From Anas platyrhynchos (Eukaryota > Chordata > Aves > Anseriformes > Anatidae), in contig NC_092617.1 of NCBI RefSeq assembly GCF_047663525.1, positions 5,995,501-6,059,500 of the forward strand: 64,000 nucleotides of DNA, read 5' to 3'. Positions 44,501 through 56,500 of the stretch are shown in pieces. Position 1 is the first letter of the stretch, and the number at the start of each line of letters is the position of its first letter. The notes below the pieces were generated by a model, which worked only from the letters and a program-made list of their open reading frames with translations, made no database searches and had not been told where the DNA came from. The position numbers and the translations under genes were made by a program.

Positions 44501-47500
44501 CAGCGTGGGGGTGGCGCTGGCGGTGTGGGCGGCCACGGGGGTGGTGACGGCGCTGGGGGCGCTGTGCTACGCCGAGCTGGGCGCCACCATCCCCAAATCC
44601 GGCGGCGACTACGCCTACGTCAAGGACATCTTCGGGGGCATGGTGGGGTGAGTCCAAAAACCACGGGGGGCGGGGATTAAATTTGGGGGGGCGGGGCTTA
44701 AATTTTGGGGGGAGGGGCTTAAATTTGGGGTGGGGCTTAAATTTGGGGGTGGGGGGATAACCCACGGGGGGTGGGGCTTAAATTTGGGGGTGGGGCTTAA
44801 ATTTGGGGGGCGGGGCTTAAATTTGGGGAGATGAGCTTAAATTGGGGGGAGGGGCTTAAATTTTGGGGGCGGGGCTTAAATTTGGGGGAGGGGCTTAGAT
44901 TTGGGGGCGGGGCTTAATTTGGGGGCACGGCTTAAATTTTGGGGTGGGGCTTAAATTTTGGGGGAGGGGCTTAATTTTGGGGGAGGGGCTTAAATTTTTT
45001 GGGGGCGGGGCTTAAATTGGGGGGAGGGGCTTAATTTTGGGGGATGGGCTTAAATCCGTGGGCGGGGCTTAAATTTGGGGGGAGGAGCTTAAATTGGAGG
45101 GAGGAGCTTAAATTTGGGGGCAGGGCTTAAATTTGGGGGTGGGGCTTAAATTTGGGGGCTGGGCTTAAATTTAGGGGTGGGGCTTAAATTTGGGGGGGCT
45201 TAAATTTGGGGGGCGGGTCTTAAATTGGGGGGAGGGGCTTAAATTTGGGAGGTGGGGCTTAAATTTGGGGGTGGGGCTTAAATTTGGGGGTGGGGCTTAA
45301 ATTGGGGGAGGGGCTTAAATTTGAGGGGCGGGGCTTAAATTTGGGGGAGGAGCTTAAATTTGGGGAGGGGCTTAAATTTGGGGGGGCTTAAATTTGGGGG
45401 TAGGGCTTAAATGGGGGACGGGGCTTAAATTTGGGGGGTGGGGTTTAAATTTGGGGGAGGGGCTAAATTTGGGGAGGTGGCTTAAATTGGGGGGAGGAGC
45501 TTAAATTGGGGGGAGGGGCTTAAATTTGGGGGCGGGGCTTAAATTTGGGGGCGGGGTTATGGAGGTTTCAATGGGGCGATAACCCACAGGGGGCGTGGCC
45601 TAAACCCAAAGTGGGCGGGGCTACGGACCCAAGGGGGCGGGGCCTTGTAGGTCAGGGGGAGGGGCGTAAGGGGGCGTGGTCAGAAGGGGGCGGGGCTTAA
45701 AGGGGGCGGGGCTAAACCCCGTTATCCCCACCCCCCCCCAGTATTGGGGGTATATAGGGAGATAACCCACAGGGGGCGTGGCCTAAACCAAAAGTGGGCG
45801 GGGCTACGGACCCAGGGGGGCGTGGCCTTATACCCCAAGGGGGAGGGGCTTAAGGGGGCGTGGTCAGGAGGGGGCGGGGCTTAAAGGGGGCGTGGCCACA
45901 AGGCTCAATATCCGCCCCCCCCCCAATAGAACCAATGGGGGTATATAGGGAGATAACCCACAGGGGGCGGGGCCTAGACCCATAGTGGGCGGGGCTACGG
46001 ACCCAAGGGGGCGGGGCCTTGTAGGACAGGGGGCGGGGCTTAAGGGGGCGTGGTCACAAGGGGGCGGGGCTTAAAGGGGGCGTGGCCACAGGGCTCATTA
46101 TGCGATGCCCCCCGGGGTATGCCAGGCCGATAACCCCCGGGGGGCGGGGCTTGGAGCCAAAGTGGGCGGGGCTACAGACCCAAGGGGGCGTGGCCTTGTA
46201 GGACAGGGGGAGGGGCTTAAGGGGGCGTGGTCAAAAGGGGGCGGGGCTTAAAGGGGGCGGGGCCACAGGGCTCAATATCCGCCCCCCCCCCCCCCCAATA
46301 TTGGGGGTATATGGGGAGATAACCCACAGGGGGCGGGGCCTAAACCAAAAGTGGGCGGGGCTACGGACCCAGGGGGGCGTGGCCTTGTAGGTCAGGGGGA
46401 GGGGCTTAAGGGGGCGTGGTCAGAAGGGGGCGGGGCTTAAAGGGGGCGTGGCCACAGGGCTCATTATGCGATGCCCCCCGGGTATACCGGGCCGATAACC
46501 CCCGGGGGGCGGGGCTAACTCCGGGGGGCGTGTCCCCCTGGCCCCGCCCCTTCGCTCTGATAGGTTCCTGCGGCTGTGGATCTCGGTGCTGGTGATCTAC
46601 CCGACCAATCAGGCGGTGATCGCCCTGACCTTCGCCAGCTACGTCCTGCGCCCCCTCTTCCCCGCCGGCGGCGCCCCCGAGCCCGGCCTCCGCCTGCTGG
46701 CTGCCGCCTGCCTGCGTGAGTGGGACACGCCCCCTGGGGCTCTAGGACACGCCCCCTGGGCCTAGGACACGCCCCCTTGCACGCTCAGCCCTCCCCTTGC
46801 ACACTCAGCCCTTGCACACTCACCTCCCGTTGTATGGCCGCCCTCTCTCCCAGCCAACCTTGCCCCTAGGCCACGCCCCCTGAACCCAGGCCACGCCCCT
46901 TGGCCCTAGACCACGCCCCCTGACCGTAAGCCACGCCCCCTTGCACGCTCAGCCCTCCCCTTGCACACTCAGCCCTTGCACACTCGCCCTTCTCCTATGG
47001 CCGCCCTCCCTCCCACCCAACCACATTGTCTGCCTGGCCCTAGGCCACGCCCCTTTCTCCCAGGACACGCCCCCTGACCCTAAGCCACGCCCCCTTGCAC
47101 GCTCAGCCCTCCCCTTGCACACCCACCCCTTGCACACTCACTTTTCTTCTATGGCCGCCCTCCTTCCTACCCGACCCTGTTCCTTCCTTGCCCTCAGGCC
47201 ACGCCCCCTGACCCTAAGCCACGCCCCCTGGGCCTAGGACACACCCCCTTGCACACTCAGCCCTTGCACACTCAGCCCCCAACCCCCTCCCCCCTTGCAC
47301 GCCCACCCCCTTGCACACTCGCCCCATTCCCCGCCCCATTCCCCACCCCCATGAGCCAAGACCCCTTGCACACCCACCCCTTGCACACTCACCCCTTGCA
47401 CACTCGCCCTATCACCCCACCCCCTTGCACACTCGCCCCTTGCACACCCCTTGCACACTCACCCCCATCCCCCCTACTCCCCCCTTGCACACTCGCCCCC

Positions 47501-50500
47501 ATTACCCCGCCCCCTTGCACACTCACCCCATCTCCCAATTCCCTCCCCCTTTTGCACCCCCCTTGCACACTCCCCTTTCACACCCCTTGCACACTTACTC
47601 CCATTACTCCACCCCCCTTGCACACTCGCCCCTCCCCCCCTTGCACACTCACCCCATCCCCTTGCACACTCACCCCTCTTACCCCACCCCCTTGCACACT
47701 CACCCCTTCCACACCCTCCCCCCTTGCACACTTGCCCCTTCCACACCCAGTCCCTCCCCCCCTTGCACACTCGCCCCTTGCACACTCGCCCCTATTACCC
47801 CATCTCCTTGCACACTCACCCTTTACCCTCCCCCCTTGCACACTTGTCCCTCACTCCTTGCACACTCACCCCCTCCCTTAGCCCCCTTCCCCTTTGCACA
47901 CTCACCCTTTGCACACTCCCTCCCATTACCCTCCCCCCTTGCACACTCACCCCTTGCACACTCGCCCCCATTACCCACTCCCTTGCACACTCGCCCGTTC
48001 CACACCCACCCCCCTTGCCCACTCCCCTCTTGCACACTCACCCCCCCTTGCACACTCACCCCCCCTTGCACACCCCCCTTGCACACCCCCTTGCACACTC
48101 ACCCCTTGCACACTCACCCCCATTACTCTCCCCCTTGCACACCCACCCCCTCCCACTCCCCCCCTTTCACACCCTCCCCCCTTGCACCCCCCCCCTTGCA
48201 CACCCCCTTGCACACTCCCCCCTTGCACACTCCCCCCCCTTGCACACTCCCCCCTTGCACACTCCCCCCCCTTGCACACTCCCCCCTTGCACACTCACCC
48301 CCCCCTGTCCCCGCAGTGCTGCTGACGTGGCTGAACTCGTTCAGCGTGCGCGCGGCCACGCGGCTGCAGGACGCCTGCACGGCCGGGAAGCTGCTGGCCC
48401 TCGCCATCATCGTGGCCGCCGGCGCCTGGCGCCTCGCCACCGGTCCGTCCAATTAGCCCCCCCGCGCTAATTAGCGCCCCCCCGGCCCTTAATTAGTCAC
48501 CAGAGCCCTTAATTAGGGGGGGGGAGCCCAATCAGTTAACGCCGGGACCCCACTAATCGACCCTGGGAGCACCTGAATTAGGGATGGGAACCCCTAATTA
48601 GCACTGGGAGACGCTAATTAGCATCAGGGAACGCTAATTAGTGCCTTCAGGCCCTTAATTAGTGACAGGAGACCTTAATTAGTGAGGGGAGACCCATACA
48701 TTAACAGTGGGACCCCATGAATCGACCCTGGGAGCACTTGAATTGGGGAAGGGAACTCCTAATTAGCACTGGGAGACACTAATTAGCATCAGGGGACCCT
48801 AATTAGTGTCTTCAGGCCCTTAATTAGTGACAGGAGACCTTAATTAGTGAAGGGACACCCATACATTAACACTGGGACCCCATTAATTGACCCTGGGAGC
48901 ACTTGAATTAGGGATGGGAACCCCTAATTAGCACTGGGAGACACTAATTAACATCAGGGGACCCTAATTAGTGCCTTGAGACCCTTAATTAGCAATGGGA
49001 ACCCTTAATTAATAGCAAGAACCCCCCAAATTGACCCTGGGAGCCCCCAAATCAGCACCGGGATGACCCCAACTCAAATCAAGGGGCCCTAATTAAAACT
49101 GGGGGGCTCTAATTAAAACCAGGGGGGGCTAATTAAAATCTGGGGGGGCTAATTAAGACCGGGAGGGCTTAATTAATAGGGGGGAGACCCTAAATTGACT
49201 CCAGGACCCCAAATCATTGCTGAGATGCCCCGATTCAAGTTGGGTGTCCCCAATCCAAACCAAGGGGCCCTAATTAAAACCAGGGGTGCTAATTAAAATC
49301 GGGGGGGCTAATTAAAACCAGGAGGGCTTAATTAAGAATGGGAAGGCTTAATTAGTAGGGGGAGACACCCAAATTGACCCCAGGACCCCAAATTGGCACT
49401 GGGTGTCCTGACTTCCAACCGGGTGTCCCCAATTGAAATCAAGGGACCTTAATTAAAACCAAGGGGCCCTAACTAAAACCAGGGGTGCTAATTAAAATCA
49501 GGGGGTCCTAATTAAAGCCCTCCCAGTCTTAATTAACAATGAGAGGGCTTAATTAATAGGGGGAGACCCCAGATTCCCACTGGGACCCCAAATCATCACT
49601 GGGTGTTCCAACGTTGAATTGAAACCAAGGGACTTTAATTAAAACCAAGGGCCCTAATTAAAACTGGGGGGCTTAATTAAGAATGGGAGGGCTTAATTAA
49701 GATCGGGAGGGCTTAATTAATAAGGGGGAGCCCCCCAAATTGACCCTGGGACCCCAAATCATCGCCGGGTGTCGCGACTTCCAACGGGGCGGTCCTAATC
49801 AAAACCAAGGGACTTTAATTAAAACCAAGGGGCCTAATTAAAACTGGGGGGCTTAATTAATATCGGGAGGGCTTAATTAACAATGGGAGGTCTTAATTAA
49901 TAAGGGGGAGCCCCCCAAATTGACCCTGGGACCCCAAATCATCGCCGGGTGTCACGACTTCCAACCGGTCGTCCCCAGTCCAAATCAAGGGACTTTAATT
50001 AAAACCAGGGGTCTCTAATTAACTCCAATTAACTAATTACCTCCCCCCGCAGGCCACGCGGGCTGGCTGCAGCCCCCCCTGTCCTTCTCCTGGCTGCAGC
50101 CCCCCGAGGCGGGCCGGGTGGCGCTGGCGTTCCTGCAGGGCTCCTTCGCCTACGGGGGCTGGAACTTCCTCAACTACGTCACCGAGGAGCTGGTGGAGCC
50201 CGAGAAGTAAGCCCCGCCCCCTTCATTTGCATCCTCATTTGCATAAATCTGCATAGCCACGCCCCCTTTCCCTTATAAGGAACCTGCCCCGCGCCATCTT
50301 CATCTCCATCCCCTTGGTCACCGCCGTCTACGTCCTGGCCAACGTCGCCTACGTCACCGCCATGTCCCCCTACGAGCTCCTCCAATCGGACGCCGTGGCC
50401 GTGGTGAGTGGCCCCGCCCCCTCAGAACAAGCCCCTCCCCCTTTTTGACCCCTCCCCATTTTAACCACGCCCCCCTCATTTGCATAGACTTTCGGGGAGA

Positions 50501-53500
50501 AGGCGCTGGGGCCCCTGGCGTGGTTGATGCCGGCGGCCGTGGCGCTCTCCACCTTCGGGGGGGTCAACGGATCGCTCTTCACCTGCTCCAGGTAGGAGGA
50601 CACGCCCATTATGATTAGCCACGCCCCCTCCTGATAGGCCACGCCCCCTTCTGTTTAGCCACGCCCCCTTTTAAACCAGGGCTCCGCCCACTTTTTTGGG
50701 GTCGGACCCTATGGGGTTGGGGATGGTCGGTGGAAATTGGGCAGGGTCCCTTTAAGAGAAGCCACGCCCCCTTCTAATTGGCCACGCCCCTTTATGTTTA
50801 GCCACGCCCCCTTTTTCAGAAGACACGCCCCTTATTTATAAGCCACGCCCCTTAACCATAAGCCACGCCCATTATATATAAGCCACGCCCCCTTATTTGC
50901 AAGCCACGCCTCTTAATAACAAACAACGCCCCTTATTTATAAGCCACGCCCCCTATTTGTAAACCACGCCCCCTTATCCATAAGCCACGCCCCCCATTTG
51001 TAAGCCACGCCCCCATTTATAAGCCACGCCCCCTGTTCAGAAGCCACACCCCCTTATTCGCAAGCCACTCCCCCTATCCCAAAGCCACGCCCCTTTATTC
51101 AGAAGCCACGCCCCCTATTTGTAAGCCACACCCCTTTATTTGCAAGCCACGCCCATTATTCACAAACCACACCCATTATTTATAAGCCACGCCCCCTTAT
51201 CCATAGGCCACGCCCCTTACCCAGAAGCCACACCCCCTTATTTATAAGCCACGCCCCCTTATTTGCAAGCCACGCCCCTATTCACAAACCACGCCCCCTT
51301 TTCCACAAGCCACACCCCTTATTTGCAAACCACGCCCCCTTTTAGCTAAGCCCCGCCCCCTTTTCCCTCCCATTCACCACCCCTTGTCCCTCCCCCCCCT
51401 CCACCCCCTCCCCCTTTAACCCCTCCCCCTTTGGCCCCTCCCCCTTAAGCTCCACCCCCCTGAGGCCCCTCCCCCTTAAGCCCCGCCCCCTTTTGGCTAA
51501 GCCCCGCCCCCTTTTTTAGGCTGTTCTACGCGGGGGCGCGCGAGGGGCAGCTGCCGGCCCTGCTGGCCATGATCCACCTGCGGCGCCGCACCCCCATCCC
51601 CGCCCTGCTCGTCACCGTGAGTGGGCGGGGCTTAGGGGGGCGGGGCCTAAGGGGGCGGGGCCTCGGGGGGCGGGGCCTAAAGGGGCGGGGCCGAAGGGGG
51701 GCGGGGTTAAAGGGGGAGGGGGTGGGGTTGGGCGGGAGGGGGAATGGGAGGGGGATGGGAGGGAAAAGGGGGCGGGGCTTGAAGGGGGAGGGGCTTAGGG
51801 GGTGGGGCCAAAGGGGGAGGGGCCTAAGGGGGTGGGGCTTAAGGGGGTGGGGTCAAAGGGGGCGGGGCTTGAAGGGTGGCCACGCCCACCTCGATAGTAG
51901 CCACGCCCATTCATTGAATGGGGATGAATGGGTCGAGGGGGCGGGGCTTAAAGGGGGTGGGGCTTAGAGGGGTGGGGTCAAAGGGGGAGGGGCCTAAGGG
52001 GGTGGGGCTTAAGGGGGTGGGGTCAAAGGGGGCGGGGCTTAAAGGGTGGCCACGCCCACTTCATTAATATTCACACTCCCCTAATGAATGGGGATGGGGG
52101 TGAATGGGTCAAGGGGGCGGGGCTTAAAGGGGGAGGGGCTTAGGGGGGTGGGGCTAAAGGGGGTGGGGCCTAAGGGGGTGGGGCTTGAGTGGGTGGGGTC
52201 AAAGGGGGCGGGGCTTGAAGGATGGCCACGCCCACTTCATTAATATTCGCACCCCTAATGAATGGGGATGGGGGTGAAGGGGTTAAGGGGGCGGGGCTTG
52301 AAGGGGGAGGGTCTTAGGGGGGTGGGGTCAGAGGGGGAGGAGCCTAAAGGGGTGGGGCTTAAAGGGGTGGGGTCAAACGGGGCGGGGCTTAAAGGGTGGC
52401 CACGCCCACTTCATTAATATTCACACCCCCCGATGAATGGGGATGGGGATGAATGGGTTAAGGGGGCGGGGCTTAAAGGGGGAGGGGCTTAGGGGGGTGG
52501 GGCTAAAGGGGGTGGGGCCTAAGGGGGTGGGGCTTGAGTGGGTGGGGTCAAAGGGGGCGGGGCTTAAAGGGTGGCCACGCCCACCTCGATAGTAGCCACG
52601 CCCATTCATTGAATGGGGACGGGGATGAATGGGTGGAGGGGGCGGGGCTTAAAGGGGCAAGGGGCGGGGCTTATGGGGTGGGCGTGGCTTAGTGGGCGTG
52701 ACTTAGGGTTGGCCACGCCCCCTTTCCAACAAGCCACGCCCCCGAAATGGTCACTTCCGGCTCTTTTTGGATCTTTTTGGGTCACTTTGGGTCCCTTTTG
52801 GGTCTTTTTCACCCCTTTTGACTCCTTTTGGGTCACTTTTGGGTCCCTTTGGCTCTTTTTGGCCTCTTTTGGGGTCACTTTTGGCTCTTTTTGGGTCCCT
52901 TTGGCCCGGTTTTGTCCTTTTTTAGCCTCTTTTGGGCTCTTTTTGGGTCCCTTTGGGTCTTTTTCACCCCTTTTTGGGTCCTTTTGAGTCCTTTTGGAGT
53001 CTTTTGGGGTCTTTCTGGGTCCCTTTGGCCCACTTTTGTCCCTTTTTGGCCTCTTTTGGGGTCTTTTGGGGTCACTTTTGGATCTTTTTGGGTCTTTTTG
53101 GGTCTTTTTGGGTCTTTTTGGGTCACTTTTGGATCTTTTCGGATCTTTTTGGATCTTTTTGTGTTCTTTTGGGTCTTTTGGGGTACTTTTGGGTCCCTTT
53201 TGGATCTTTTTGGGTCCCTTTTGGGTTCTTTTGGGTTCTTTTGGGTCTTTTTGGGTCTTTTTGGGTCTTTTTGGGTCTTTTTGGATCTCTTTGTGTTCTT
53301 TTGGGTCTTTTTGGGTCTTTTTGGGTCCCTTTTGGGCTCTTTTTGTCCCCCTTTTCCCCCTCCCAACCCCCCCCCCTCAAATTACTCCCCCTTATTAATT
53401 GGGTTTAGAGCCCCCGGGGGGCATTTTGTAGGGGGTGGGCGTGGCTAATTAGTGATGGGCGGGGCTAATTAATGGTGGGCGGGACTAATTAGTGATGGGC

Positions 53501-56500
53501 GTGGTTTATGGGTTGGCCACGCCCCCTTTCCATCAAGCCACGCCCCCAAAATGGGTATTAATTGGGTTTAGAGCCCCCCGGGAGCCATCTTATAGGGGGG
53601 TGGGCGGGGCTAATTAGTGGTGGGCGTGGCTAATTAGCGGTGGGCGGGGCTAATTAGTGGGAGGGGCTTTGTGGGCGTGGCCTAACCACTTGGCCACGCC
53701 CCCAAAATTGATTTTTAGTGGGTTTAGAGCCCCCGGGAGCCATTTTGTAGGGGGTGGGCGTGGCTAACTCATTGTGGGCGGGGCTAATTAGCCTAATTAA
53801 CCTAATTAACCCCTCCCCCAGTGCGTCTCCACCCTGCTGATGCTGGTGACGGGCGACACCTACACCCTGATCAGCTACGTGGGCTTCGCCAACCACCTCT
53901 GGTACGGGGTGGCGGTGGCCGGGCTGGTGGTCCTGCGCTGGAGGGAGCCCCACAGGCCACGCCCCATCCGGGTGAGGGGGCGGGGCTTAAGGGGGCGGGG
54001 CCCCAGGGGGCGGGGCTTAAGGGGGTGGGGTCGGAGGGGGCGTGGTTTGGGTGGGGAGGGGGGTTGGGGGTCTCTATGGTGCCTATGGGAGCAGATACAG
54101 GGGTGGGCGTGGCCTAAAGGGGGCGTGGTTTAAGTGGTGGGGGCGGGGCTTAAGGGGGGTGGGGCCCAAGGGGGCGGGGCTTAATTGGGTGGGGTCGGAG
54201 GGGGCGGGGCTTAAGGGGGTGGGGTCAAAAGGGGAGGGGGTTGGGGGTCCTATAGGGACCTATAGGGGTAGGGGTGGAGGCGGAGCCCCCCTAGGCCACG
54301 CCCACTTTGGGGGAGGGGGCGGGGCTTAAGGGGGCGGGGTCAAAGTGGGCGGGGCTTAAAGGGGTGGGGTCCAGGGGGCGGGGCTTAAGGGGGCGGGGTC
54401 AAAAGGGGAGGGGCTTAAGGGGTCCCTATAGTGTCTATGGGGAGGGGAAGGGGCTTAAAGGGGGCGTGGTTTAAGTGGGAGGAGCCTCGGGGGGCGGGGC
54501 TTAAGGGGGTGGGGCCCCAGGGGGCGGGGCTTAAGTGGGTGGGGTCGGAGGGGGCGGGGCTTGAAGGGGTGGGGAGGTTTTGGGGGTCCTATGGGGGTAG
54601 GGGGGCAAAGGGAGGCCCAGAGGCCACGCCCACTTTGGGGGAGGGGGCGGGGCTTAAGGGGGCGGGGTCCCAGGGGGCGGGGCTTAATTGGGTGGGGTCC
54701 AAGGGGGAGGGGCTTAAAGGGGAGGGGCCTAAAGGGGGCGGGGCTTTGGGGTCTTTTGGGGCCCTTTGGGTCTTTTTGGGTTCTTTTGGGTCCCTTTGGG
54801 TCCCTTTTGGGTCTTTTTGGGTCCCTTTTGGGGCTTTTTGGGTCTTTTTCACCCCCTTTTGAGTCTTTTTACCCCATTTTTGGGTCCTTTTGGTTCCTTT
54901 TGGGCCCCTTTTGGCGTCTTTCTGGGTCCTTTTGGAGTCTTTTTGGGTCACTTTTGAGTCTTTTTGGGTCTTTTTGGGTCCCTTTGGGTCTTTTTCACCC
55001 CTTTTTGGGTCTTTTTCATCCCTTTTTGGGTCCTTTTGAGTCCTTTTGAGTCCTTTTGGAGTCTTTTGGGGTCTTTCTGGGTCCCTTTGGCCCACTTTTG
55101 TCCCTTTTTGGCCTCTTTTGGGCTCTTTTTGGGTCCCTTTTGGCTCTTTTTGGGTCACTTTTGGACCTTTTTGGGTCACTTTTAGATCTTTTTGGGTCTT
55201 TTTGTGTTCTTTTGTGTCCCTTTGCCTCTTTTTGGGTCACTTTGGGCTCTTTTTGCCCCCCTTTCCCCCCTCCCAGCCCCCTCCCCTTAACCCCAGCCCC
55301 CTAATTACCCCCCCCCAATTAACGACTCCCCCTAATTACCCCCTAATTACCCCCCCCAGGTGCCGCTGGTGCTGCCGGGGCTGTACCTGCTGCTGTGGGG
55401 CTCATTTTGGGTCTCTTTCTGTCACTTTTGGGGCTTCCTGGGACCTTGTTGGGTCATTTTGGAGCCTTTTTGGGTCCCTTTGGCCCTCTTTTGGCTCTTT
55501 TTGGCCTCATTCGGGGTCTTTTTGGGTCACTTCTGTCACTTTTTGGGTACCTTTTGGGTCTTTTTCACTCTTTTTGGGTCCCTTTTGGCTCTTTTTGGGT
55601 CACTTTTGGGTCTTTTTCACTCCTTTTTGGGTCACTTTGGGTCCCTTTTGGGTCCTTTTGGGTCACTTTGGGTCCCTTTTGGGTCCTTTTCCCTCACTTT
55701 TGGATAATTTTGGGTCTTTTTGGTTCAGTTTTTTATCTTTTTCACCCTCTTTTGGGCTCTTTTTGGGCTCTTTTTGGGTCCTTTTTGGGTCTTTTCAGGT
55801 AACTTTTAGATCTTTTTGGGTCTTTTTGGGTCCGTTTGGGTCTTTTGGGGTATTTTTGGGTCCCTTTTGGATCTTTTTGGGTCTTTTTGGATCTTTTTGT
55901 GTCCTTTTGGGTCTTTTTGGGTATTTTTGGGTCCCTTTTGGATCTTTTTGGGTCCCTTTTGGGGTCTTTTGTGTCCCTTTTGGGTCCTTTTGTGTCCCTT
56001 TTCCCCACTTTTGGGCTCTTTTTGTCCCCCTTTCCCCCCTCCCCTTAACCCCAACCCCCTAATTAACCCCCCCCCTAATTAATTACCCCCTAATTCCCCC
56101 CCCCAGGTGCCGCTGGTGCTGCCGGGGCTGTACCTGCTGCTGTGGGGGGCTCTGGGGGTCCTGGCCCTGTACCGGGAGCCCCTGGCCTGCGGCGTGGGGC
56201 TGGCCGTGACCGCGGCCGGGGCCCCCGTCTACCTCCTGGCCCTGCGGCCCCGAAACAAGCCCCCGGCCATACGCAGGGCACTCGGTAAGGATTTGGGGGC
56301 GTTTGGGGGGATTTCGGGGCATTTGGGGTCCATTTGGGGTCTCTAGGGGCTGGTTTGGGGTCTCTAGGGGCCATTTTAGGGGCATTTAGGGTCGTTTAGG
56401 GGTCATTTAGGGTCATTTAGGGTCTTTAGGGGCCACATTTGGGTCATTTGGGGTCGTTTTGGGGTCATTTAGGGTCACTTTGGGGTCATTTGGGGTCGAT

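Noticed and set aside
47249-48470. His/Thr/Pro-rich frames of 210-381 codons
   Set aside because: They come from CTTGCACACTCACC repeats in SLC7A8 intron 3 and only at the end overlap exon 4, in one frame by chance.
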